Under the pieces are notes generated by a model. That model ran no database searches. It worked only from the letters and a program-made list of their open reading frames with translations, and was not told the origin of the DNA. 5,074 bases of DNA from an uncultured Bacilli bacterium. GTDB lineage: Bacteria > Bacillota_I > Bacilli_A > RF39 > UBA660. The stretch's first letter is position 1. Every line of letters begins with the position of its first letter. This document shows, piece after piece, positions 1-5,074 of the stretch. The DNA lies in contig CANQXB010000075.1 of NCBI GenBank assembly GCA_947627805.1, positions 1 to 5,074 on the forward strand, read 5' to 3'. The position numbers were made by a program, and so were the translations under genes.

Positions 1-740
1 AGACCATTTTTATCAATACCCCCAAATTCATTTAAGCAACCTCTTATAAGTTCAATCATTTTTAAAGTATCAATATTATAAATAAAGGCTAAATTATCAA
101 TTAACTCTCTAGTTTTTTTATTAAAAGTTTTTTCATTAATTAAACTTTTCGGAATACTCGCAATAATTTCTTCATAATTAATTTTTGATGAAGCACTAAG
201 ACTATTTTTATGAACATCCATTAAATCCGAACTTAAATTGAATTTAGAAGTGTCATAAACTTCATCAATTTTCTTGGTAATTTCTGTATATTCTTTTAAA
301 TCAATCTTGGGCATTTTATATAGCTCTTTAAGTTCATTATATTCTTTTTCCCCAACATTATTATATAAAACAATATTTAAAATCGGATGATTAAAAAATT
401 CACTAGGAGTTAAAGGCGAATATAACTCATATAAATAATCATTAACACTTCCCTCTTTGACATAGCATTTTAAAAGGCCAAAAGCCTCCAGAGATTCTCT
501 AGCTAATTTTATTTTGCTAATATCACTTTTTAAATTAACCATCAAATGATGATGAATTAAATCTTTACTCATAATATTATTAATATTTAAATCATTCCAT
601 AAAGTAAAATATAAAGATACTCCTAAAGAACCAATCAATGGCTCATATAAACTCATAATAACTTTTCGGTCATTATCGGTTAAGATACTTTTATTAACTA
701 CAATATAACGATCAGCCGGTAAAAGAGTAACATTATTCAT
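1..740 (-). CDS. dnaB: Replication initiation / helicase-loading protein DnaB (Bacillus type), N-terminal part, cut by window edge
   Basis: Reading the minus strand from the ATG at 740-738 gives 246 open codons to the left edge, so the C-terminal part lies outside the window. The product resembles Bacillus subtilis DnaB, the membrane-associated protein that works with DnaD and DnaI to load the replicative helicase at origins and restarted forks; it is not the helicase itself. Visible family marks are LLPADRYIV near the start, LYEPLIG (residues 31-37) followed by SLYFTLW, FGLLKCYVKEG, and PSEFFNHPILNIVLYNNVG (112-130). These belong to the N-terminal winged-helix region. The family is usually about 450-470 residues, so roughly half is seen. 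The start is supported by a ribosome binding site AAAGGAAG (753-746) at normal distance. In Bacilli dnaB usually precedes dnaI, which would lie beyond the left edge (inference). Identification is by remembered family sequence, with good agreement over more than 100 residues. Confidence 0.9.
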   Translation of the reverse strand, partial: MNNVTLLPADRYIVVNKSILTDNDRKVIMSLYEPLIGSLGVSLYFTLWNDLNINNIMSKDLIHHHLMVNLKSDISKIKLARESLEAFGLLKCYVKEGSVNDYLYELYSPLTPSEFFNHPILNIVLYNNVGEKEYNELKELYKMPKIDLKEYTEITKKIDEVYDTSKFNLSSDLMDVHKNSLSASSKINYEEIIASIPKSLINEKTFNKKTRELIDNLAFIYNIDTLKMIELIRGCLNEFGGIDKNG

Positions 741-761
741 AAGCTCTTCCTTTCATCTTAT

Positions 762-790
762 ATTATATATTTAATAATATTTAAAAACAA
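762..790 (-). promoter_or_regulatory. Putative sigma-A promoter of dnaB
   Basis: On the minus strand a perfect -10 box TATAAT (767-762) follows a half-matching -35 box TTGTTT (790-785) with a 17-base spacer. Transcription would start near 755, leaving a very short leader of about 15 bases that contains the AAAGGAAG ribosome binding site of dnaB. The region is so AT-rich that chance -10 matches are common; the correct spacing is the main support. Confidence 0.5.
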
Positions 791-804
791 TAACAAATTT
801 TTTG

Positions 805-840
805 TACCTAGGCTTATGTACTAGCCAAGGTAATTTTTTT
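805..840 (+). terminator. Terminator-like hairpin in the dnaB / surface-operon divergent region
   Basis: Arms TACCTAGGCT (805-814) and AGCCAAGGTA (823-832) pair over ten positions with a single A-A mismatch around an 8-base loop. They are followed on the plus strand by AA and seven T (834-840), the form of a rho-independent terminator. No plus-strand gene precedes it, because dnaB is read the other way. It could be an attenuator in a long leader of the surface operon, a block on stray transcription, or a dyad operator between the divergent genes. The stem is GC-rich compared with its surroundings, which argues against chance. Its role is not shown by the sequence. Confidence 0.45.
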
Positions 841-868
841 CGCATAAATTATAGTGGGATGATATAAA
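839..868 (+). promoter_or_regulatory. Candidate promoter of the surface-protein operon
   Basis: A -10-like TATAAA (863-868) lies 18 bases after TTCGCA (839-844), a weak match to the -35 consensus. Transcription would begin near 875, about 33 bases before the ATG at 908 and just downstream of the terminator-like hairpin. The leader then carries AAAGGAG (894-900), a strong ribosome binding site 7 bases before the start. The -35 match is poor, so a regulator or another sigma factor may be involved. Confidence 0.3.
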
Positions 869-907
869 GTTATCTTCCTTATGAATTTAGATGAAAGGAG
901 TATTTAA

Positions 908-1399
908 ATGAAATTTAATAAATTCCTAATCATATTCATTTTTTTAATTACCCTCCTTCTTATGAGTGTTGGTTATTCTTCTTTTGCAACGGATTTAGAT
1001 GTCCAAGGTATGGCGGAAATTACGGGAACATGGAATATCAAAATTACTAAAGTAGAGGCGACTTTTATCTCTCCTGAAGTAACCGAAACTACTCCCACAT
1101 TTACTGATAATACCGTTAATTTAAACGTTAAATTAAATAAACCTGGGGATAAAGTAATTTACACAATCACCATTAAAAATACCGGCACAATTGATGCTAC
1201 TTTACAAGGTTTAATTTTTAATGATGAAGTTGATGGCAGTGAGGCTATTAGTTATACTGTCAGTAAAATACCGGAAGATTTAAATGCCGGTGATGAAACC
1301 ACTATTGAAATAACGATTACTTATAATGATAATGTAACTGAAATGCCTTTAGTCAAAACTAAAACTTTAACGGGAACCATTGCCTACGTTCAAAAATAA
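908..1399 (+). CDS. Small secreted TasA/camelysin-like surface protein with SipW-type signal peptide
   Basis: The product is 163 residues. Residues 1-5 are basic, 6-21 strongly hydrophobic, and then comes GYSSF (22-26) followed by a G-x-A-x-I-T-G-T-W pattern (34-42). This resembles the junction of SipW-processed proteins such as TasA, where cleavage falls just before a conserved Phe. By analogy the cut would be after Ser24 (inference). The rest is a small beta-sandwich-like domain with LNKPGDKVIYTITIKNTGT (76-94), a PGD...Y.I..KN.G motif typical of DUF11/TasA-like surface domains, and alternating hydrophobic residues to the end. There is no LPXTG or C-terminal membrane span, so the mature protein would be released or polymerised. 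The start is supported by AAAGGAG at 894-900. It is the first gene of a tight operon with a signal peptidase 10 bases downstream, which is probably its dedicated maturase. A role as a fibre or matrix subunit is inferred from context. It is somewhat richer in G/C than the next two genes. Confidence 0.75.
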   Translation: MKFNKFLIIFIFLITLLLMSVGYSSFATDLDVQGMAEITGTWNIKITKVEATFISPEVTETTPTFTDNTVNLNVKLNKPGDKVIYTITIKNTGTIDATLQGLIFNDEVDGSEAISYTVSKIPEDLNAGDETTIEITITYNDNVTEMPLVKTKTLTGTIAYVQK

Positions 1400-1409
1400 G
1401 GCCTAAAAA

Positions 1410-2480
1410 ATGCATAAAAAAAGTTTTTTATTATACCTTTTATTAATTATTCCTCTTATCTTTTTCCATAATTGTTATTATACTCTCTTCATCAAAGTTA
1501 TTAATCCTTTTTTCTCCCTTTTATTTATGGTCTTTTATTTTTTAACCCATAAAAATATTTTAACTTTTAAAAATAAATATTATCTTCCTCTTATTATTTT
1601 AATATCTTTACTATTTGGTAATATTTATTTAGGACTAGGTTTTATTAAAGGTTTTATTCCTAATCCTTATAATAATCTCATTACAAATATTTTTGAAACT
1701 ATTATACCTCTTATTAGTTTAGAAATATTAAGATATTTATTTTTAAAAAACAAAAAGAACAAGCCGTTTTTTATAACTCTTTGTTTTATTACTTTAGAAA
1801 TAAATTATCATACTCTCTTTTCTCTTAATCTAAAAAAAGATTTATTTACTTATTTGTGTTCCCATCTTATTCCTTTAATCTTTTCTAACTTTCTATTTAC
1901 TTATTTAACCCAACATTTTCACTATATCTATGCCATAATCCTTTCTATTTTAGATAAACTTATTATTTATTTTGTTCCGTTAATTCCCTATCACAACTGG
2001 TATTTTAATGGCTCTAATAGTCTTATTAAAATAATTTTTATTTATTTAATTTTTTCTTATATTTTAAATAAAAATAAGCAAAAGAAAAAACATTATAATA
2101 TCAGTTTCTTCCTTCCTATTATTTCTTTCCTTTTAACTTTTTTTAATCTCGGTTTATTTAAATATGAAGCCATTGTCATTCTTTCTAATAGTATGGCTCC
2201 CACTTTTCAAAAAGGAGATATAGTAATTTATGAAAAAACTAAAGAAAATGTTTCTGTTAATGATATTATTATTTATGAAATTCCCTCCAAAACCATTATT
2301 CACCGGGTAGTAAAGAAAAAATCTAATAACACCTATTTAACTAAAGGTGATAACAATAAAATAATTGATAATTACACCGTTAAAGAAAAAGATATTAAAG
2401 GTATTTATAAATTCTCCCTTAAATATTTAGGTCTTCCCGCTGTATTTTTAGATGAATATTTCCAAGAAGGAGATGATTAA
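1410..2480 (+). CDS. SipW-like (ER/archaeal-type) signal peptidase I with multi-span N-terminal membrane domain
   Basis: The product is 356 residues in two parts. Residues 1-250 are almost entirely hydrophobic, with about eight or nine likely membrane spans (near 5-20, 26-46, 59-79, 90-112, 120-139, 145-167, 172-193, 205-219 and 231-250). Residues 251-356 are the peptidase: SNSMAP (259-264) with nucleophile Ser261, KGDIVIY, then IIHRVV with His298 where ordinary bacterial signal peptidases have Lys, and TKGDNN (311-316) with Asp320 downstream. The Ser-His-Asp arrangement is that of SipW, Sec11 and archaeal enzymes. It should cleave signal peptides outside the membrane, most likely that of the preceding gene product. 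SipW-class enzymes are usually under 200 residues with one or two spans, so the extension is unusual. The start follows a modest AAGG (1398-1401) overlapping the upstream stop codon, which suggests translational coupling. The peptidase call is firm; the function of the membrane domain is unknown. Confidence 0.88.
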   Translation: MHKKSFLLYLLLIIPLIFFHNCYYTLFIKVINPFFSLLFMVFYFLTHKNILTFKNKYYLPLIILISLLFGNIYLGLGFIKGFIPNPYNNLITNIFETIIPLISLEILRYLFLKNKKNKPFFITLCFITLEINYHTLFSLNLKKDLFTYLCSHLIPLIFSNFLFTYLTQHFHYIYAIILSILDKLIIYFVPLIPYHNWYFNGSNSLIKIIFIYLIFSYILNKNKQKKKHYNISFFLPIISFLLTFFNLGLFKYEAIVILSNSMAPTFQKGDIVIYEKTKENVSVNDIIIYEIPSKTIIHRVVKKKSNNTYLTKGDNNKIIDNYTVKEKDIKGIYKFSLKYLGLPAVFLDEYFQEGDD

Positions 2481-3351
2481 TATTAAAAAGTTAATTAAAA
2501 TACTTAATCTTATTTCCCTTATGCTCATTCTTATCGGAATTATCTTATTATTATTTACATTTTTTAAAAAACCATCAAATAAAACCATCAATATTGAAGA
2601 TAATACCCATTATAAAGTTATTTTAAAAGATAATCCTTACTATTCTAATTTAGAAATAAAAGAAGACAATTATTATATAGAAGAAGCCATCAAAAAAATA
2701 ATTATTAATTATAATTTAAGTATTGAAAATGAAAAAAATACTTATTATTTTCAAATTAAAGCTTTCCTTAATTCTCAATATGAAGGCAATCTTGTTTGGG
2801 AAAAAGAAATTCCTCTTAAAGAAAAAACACCTTTTTCTAAAAATATAAAAGATGAAATTGTCTTAGATTATAATTATTATTTAAACTATGCTAAAGACTT
2901 TGCCAATAATTATCATCTATCATTAGATACTACTCTTACTTTAAAATTAGAAATATTAAATAATAATAAAATTATTAATTATTTAAATATTAATATACCT
3001 CTTAATTCCCCAGTTATTTATATAACTCAAGAAAATAATTTTCAAGAAGATAATTATCATTATAATAAAACTAATTTAAGTTTAGCTCTACTATTTATTT
3101 CAAGTGGTATTTTTATTCTTTTATATAATAAGAATTTTCCTTTTAATAACTTTAAAAGATTAACTAAAGAATATAAAGATTTAATAATTAAAATTTCTAA
3201 TAAACCTAATCTAAATAATTTAAAAATAATTAAAATTAAAACATTAGAAGATTTAATTAATATTGCTCTTTCTTATAATATAAATATTTTAAATTATGAA
3301 AATGAATACTTTATAATTAAAGAAAATTTAGAATATTTATTTACGAAATAA
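2452..3351 (+). CDS. DUF5305-like two-span membrane protein of the surface operon
   Basis: The longest reading gives 299 residues. A membrane span at about 18-38 is followed by an extracellular, strand-rich region (about 40-207) that opens with YKVILKDNPYYSN (54-66) and has a VWEKEIPL segment (115-122). A second span lies at about 208-225, and a cytoplasmic tail ends with LEDLINIALSYNINILNYENEYFI (265-288 in part). The two-span layout and the tail pattern (Leu-Glu-Asp-Leu..Ile-Ala, then a His/Asn-Tyr and a Tyr-x-Val/Ile strand) match what I know of DUF5305 proteins, which occur near SipW-type signal peptidases in Firmicutes and archaea. Its biochemical role is not known. Context suggests a partner in maturation, anchoring or assembly of the small secreted protein. 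The start is uncertain: the ATG at 2452 overlaps the peptidase gene by 29 bases and has no ribosome binding site, while a strong one (2466-2472) points to a start near 2482. The gene ends inside a terminator hairpin. Confidence 0.72.
   Translation: MNISKKEMINIKKLIKILNLISLMLILIGIILLLFTFFKKPSNKTINIEDNTHYKVILKDNPYYSNLEIKEDNYYIEEAIKKIIINYNLSIENEKNTYYFQIKAFLNSQYEGNLVWEKEIPLKEKTPFSKNIKDEIVLDYNYYLNYAKDFANNYHLSLDTTLTLKLEILNNNKIINYLNINIPLNSPVIYITQENNFQEDNYHYNKTNLSLALLFISSGIFILLYNKNFPFNNFKRLTKEYKDLIIKISNKPNLNNLKIIKIKTLEDLINIALSYNINILNYENEYFIIKENLEYLFTK
2466..2477 (+). promoter_or_regulatory. Strong ribosome binding site that disagrees with the ATG starts of the DUF5305-like gene
   Basis: GAAGGAGATGAT matches the extended complement of the 16S rRNA tail (AAGGAGGTGAT) with one difference. 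The in-frame ATG at 2473 lies inside it, one base after GGAG, which is too close for normal use. The ATG at 2452 lies upstream of it. The first in-frame codon at good distance is ATT at 2482-2484, nine bases after GGAG. Such an AUU start would remove ten residues from the longest reading and leave the first membrane span intact. Confidence 0.5.
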
Positions 3352-3385
3352 GTTGCTAATTTCTAGTAACTTATTTTCTTTCTTT
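3346..3385 (+). terminator. Rho-independent terminator of the surface operon, shared with the converging ligase gene
   Basis: Arms 3346-3357 and 3365-3376 pair over twelve positions, with one G-T wobble, around a 7-base loop. They run into a T-rich tract (TTATTTTCTTTCTTT, 3371-3385) on the plus strand. The stop codon of the plus-strand gene (3349-3351) and the stop codon of the minus-strand ligase gene (3373-3371) sit opposite each other in the stem. On the minus strand the hairpin is followed only by TTATTTCG, so it should terminate better from left to right than from right to left. Confidence 0.75.
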
Positions 3386-4246
3386 AACAAAAACAGGTTG
3401 TCTTAGATTATTACTTTTAGTTCTTTCTAAATATTTAACTTGACATTTTAATTTAGGTTCAATAATATTTTCATCTTTATTTTTTTGAATTATTCGAATC
3501 TTTTTTATTTTTTTATATAAAGGATTTTTCTTAGCCATATTAACTTTCCCCACTAATAAAAATTCTTTATTTTCTTTTTCACCCAGTAAAAGAGTAATAA
3601 CATAATTAGTTTCTTTTTCTATATAACCAATTACCCAAAAAGTTCCATATTGATAATTTTTAATTTTAATCCAATAATTAGAGCGCGTATTAATTAAATA
3701 AGGACTTGTTTTTAGTTTGGCAATAATACCTTCTAAATTTTCTTTTTGGACCATTTTATATAAATCCTTACCATCCTCGTTAATATATTTAGTTTTGATA
3801 AAAACTTCATTATCAAGATATTTTTCTAAATACTCTTTTCTTTTTATTAAAGGTAAATTAGTTAGCTCTTTATCTTCATATAAAATATCAAAGGCCATAA
3901 AAGTTATGGGAGCATTTAAAGCTTCTTCTTTAATTTTTAGCTTATTTTTTAAATGACTTCTTTCTTGTAATTTAGAAAAAGAAGGTTTACCATTAACAAA
4001 ACTAACTATTTCACCATCAAAGATAACTTTCTTTTTAACTAAACTTTTTAAACTTAATAATTCCGGGTAAAGATAAGTAATATCTTTTAAATTACGACTC
4101 ATGACAATTACTTCTTTAGGACTAGCAAAAATAAGAGCCCGGTAACCATCAAATTTAATTTCAAAAAGATAATCTTTAGAATTAAAAGGTTTATTTATTT
4201 CTTCTAAAAGCATGGGACCCCATTTTTTATTTTGCCAAATATTCAT
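3371..4246 (-). CDS. ligD: Stand-alone LigD-type ATP-dependent DNA ligase (end joining)
   Basis: The 291-residue product has the full set of nucleotidyltransferase motifs: I, EIKFDGYR with AMP-accepting Lys31 (29-36); SRNLKD (50-55); III, FDGEIV (76-81); IIIa, FMAFDILY (116-123); IV, EGIIAK (172-177); and V, WIKIKN (192-197). An OB-fold region (about 198-291) ends with LRQPVFVKER (281-290), which corresponds to the LigD motif VI region. The length fits a ligase domain alone; the primase-polymerase and 3'-phosphoesterase domains of large LigD proteins are absent. It should seal double-strand breaks held by Ku. The ATG at 4246-4244 overlaps the TGA stop of ku (4245-4243) as ATGA, and no ribosome binding site is visible before it, so its translation probably depends on ku. 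The symbol ligD is given for family membership, not for the multidomain form. It converges on the surface operon and shares its terminator hairpin. Confidence 0.9.
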   Translation of the reverse strand: MNIWQNKKWGPMLLEEINKPFNSKDYLFEIKFDGYRALIFASPKEVIVMSRNLKDITYLYPELLSLKSLVKKKVIFDGEIVSFVNGKPSFSKLQERSHLKNKLKIKEEALNAPITFMAFDILYEDKELTNLPLIKRKEYLEKYLDNEVFIKTKYINEDGKDLYKMVQKENLEGIIAKLKTSPYLINTRSNYWIKIKNYQYGTFWVIGYIEKETNYVITLLLGEKENKEFLLVGKVNMAKKNPLYKKIKKIRIIQKNKDENIIEPKLKCQVKYLERTKSNNLRQPVFVKERK

Positions 4247-5004
4247 TTTTGCTTTTTTAAACTCTTTTCTAAAGCTTCCATTAAATCATTAATTTGGATT
4301 TTATCTTTTTTCGTACTTCCTTTTATTTTTTTACCATTTAATTTATCTTGAATAGCCTTTTTAATATTGTTTTGATATTCATCTTCATATTTTTGGGGTT
4401 CAAATTTACCACTTAAATCATTAATTAATTTGATAGCCAAATTAAGTTCTTTTTCCTTAACTTCACCTTTTACTTTGGAATCCGGAATCATTACTTCTTC
4501 TTCAAAAAATAAAGTCGTTAATATAATTCCAAAGGATGCAAATCTTAAAATACAATAATAAAATTTATTACCAATAACCGTTTTAGCCAAAGCAACTTTT
4601 TTCTCTTTTTTTAATGCTTCACAAAATAAATCATAGGCTTTACTTACCCCACTATACTTTAAAAGATAGCTTTTTTCAAAATAAAGAGGGTCAATATCAT
4701 TAATATTAATAAATGAAACAATTTCAATTTCTTTTTCTTGTTCAGGTTTTAATTTATCAAGTTCACTTTTTTCAAAAGTTAGATATTTATCATTTTCATA
4801 CTCATAACCTTTGATAATATCTTTATCTTTAACTTCTTCCTTACAATAAGGACAATATTTGACATAGTTAATTCTATTTAAACATTTTTTATGAAGTTGG
4901 TTAAAAGATGTATCATTATCTCTAATTAAAGGATTCATGATAACGGGAATATTAACAAGGCCAAAGGAAATATTACTATGAACATTAGGCATAAACTTCA
5001 CCAT
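4243..5004 (-). CDS. ku: Ku protein, DNA end binding for non-homologous end joining
   Basis: The 253-residue product matches bacterial Ku (YkoV in B. subtilis). Marks are ISFGLVNIPV (12-21), LHKKCLNRI (37-45), YCPYCKEEV (50-58), a KGYEYENDKY segment, the IDPLYFEKSYLL segment, and KFEPQKYEDEY near the end of the core. Cys41, Cys51 and Cys54 with His38 could form a zinc-ribbon-like site, which many bacterial Ku proteins have lost or only partly keep. A lysine-rich tail (from about 223) follows; it is short, as in minimal Ku proteins. Ku forms a homodimeric ring on broken DNA ends and recruits the ligase encoded next in the operon. The chosen ATG (5004-5002) lies 12 bases after AAAGGAG (5023-5017), a rather long gap. 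Starting at Met5 (4992) would also keep the conserved core but lies further away. The gene ends in TGA overlapping the ligase ATG. Confidence 0.93.
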   Translation of the reverse strand: MVKFMPNVHSNISFGLVNIPVIMNPLIRDNDTSFNQLHKKCLNRINYVKYCPYCKEEVKDKDIIKGYEYENDKYLTFEKSELDKLKPEQEKEIEIVSFININDIDPLYFEKSYLLKYSGVSKAYDLFCEALKKEKKVALAKTVIGNKFYYCILRFASFGIILTTLFFEEEVMIPDSKVKGEVKEKELNLAIKLINDLSGKFEPQKYEDEYQNNIKKAIQDKLNGKKIKGSTKKDKIQINDLMEALEKSLKKQK

Positions 5005-5030
5005 TACTATTATGAACTCCTTTCTAACTT

Positions 5031-5062
5031 TTTATACAAATTTAAAATTTATACATAAATTA
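5031..5062. repeat. Two direct repeats TTTATACAAATTTA / TTTATACATAAATTA in the divergent promoter region
   Basis: The copies start at 5031 and 5048, 17 bases apart. On the minus strand each contains TATAAA (5036-5031 and 5053-5048), possible -10 boxes for ku. On the plus strand each contains TATACA (5033-5038 and 5050-5055), possible -10 boxes for the gene to the right. They may be no more than overlapping promoter elements of two divergent operons; a repressor site is also possible. AT-rich sequence makes chance similarity likely. Confidence 0.3.
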
Positions 5063-5064
5063 AA

Positions 5065-5071
5065 AAGGAGG
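5065..5071 (+). promoter_or_regulatory. Ribosome binding site of a plus-strand gene starting just beyond the window
   Basis: AAGGAGG is a perfect match to the core Shine-Dalgarno sequence and is followed only by AAA before the window ends. With normal spacing the start codon would fall about 3 to 7 bases outside. No plus-strand coding sequence uses it within the window. It implies a gene divergent from ku. Confidence 0.55.
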
Positions 5072-5074
5072 AAA

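Noticed and set aside
1..740. Replicative helicase DnaB as identity of the left-edge gene
   Set aside because: No Walker motifs are present and the sequence matches the N-terminal winged-helix region of the Bacillus helicase loader that shares the name.
871..900. UCCUU (876-880) could pair with the AAGGA ribosome binding site (895-899) of the secreted-protein gene and hide it
   Set aside because: Only five or six pairs with a 14-base loop and no supporting stem extension; too weak to call a switch.
2452..3351. TapA-like anchor protein as identity of the third operon gene
   Set aside because: Two membrane spans and the conserved cytoplasmic tail fit DUF5305 instead; no TapA-like features were seen.
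3717..3956. Plus-strand open frame of 79 codons inside the ligase gene
   Set aside because: It lies wholly antisense to a gene with complete ligase motifs, has no ribosome binding site and resembles no known protein.
5011..5060. Sigma-G promoter before ku, as known for ykoV in B. subtilis
   Set aside because: I looked for the GMATR and CATnnTA boxes at the expected spacing on the minus strand and found no convincing pair; the TATAAA boxes fit a housekeeping promoter better.
1..5074. CRISPR arrays, tRNA or rRNA genes, insertion sequences
   Set aside because: No regularly spaced repeats, tRNA cloverleaf sequences, rRNA-like stretches, transposase genes or terminal inverted repeats were seen; nearly all of the window is accounted for by protein genes.

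Overview
The window is very AT-rich and densely coding. It carries six protein genes, one cut by the left edge. TGA is used as a stop codon (end of ku) and no TGA interrupts a reading frame, so the standard bacterial code fits and the Mycoplasma code does not. The left-edge gene is a Bacillus-type replication initiation protein DnaB (helicase loader), typical of low-GC Firmicutes (Bacilli). With the composition, this suggests an uncultured AT-rich member of the Bacilli, such as a gut Erysipelotrichia/RF39-like lineage. The species cannot be named from the sequence.

Layout. Positions 1-740 (minus strand) hold the N-terminal half of dnaB, running off the window. Positions 741-907 are a divergent promoter region with a terminator-like hairpin in the middle. 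Positions 908-3351 (plus strand) form a tight three-gene operon: a small secreted TasA/camelysin-like surface protein with a SipW-type signal peptide, an ER/archaeal-type (SipW-like) signal peptidase carrying a large multi-membrane-span N-terminal extension, and a DUF5305-like protein with two membrane spans. A 12-bp hairpin at 3346-3376 ends this operon and also holds the stop codon of the converging ligase gene. Positions 3371-5004 (minus strand) are a two-gene non-homologous end-joining operon: ku, then a stand-alone LigD-type ATP-dependent DNA ligase, overlapping by 4 nt. Positions 5005-5074 are a second divergent promoter region. They end in a strong plus-strand ribosome binding site for a gene that must start just outside the window.

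How the genes work together. Ku binds broken DNA ends and the ligase seals them, giving a minimal two-protein repair system without the polymerase and phosphoesterase domains of large LigD proteins. In the surface operon, I infer that the peptidase matures the small beta-rich protein and that the DUF5305 protein helps its assembly, anchoring or quality control at the membrane. This dedicated substrate-peptidase-DUF5305 cassette is the most interesting part of the window. The individual families are recognisable, but the fused membrane domain and the role of the third protein are not explained by textbook SipW/TasA biology.
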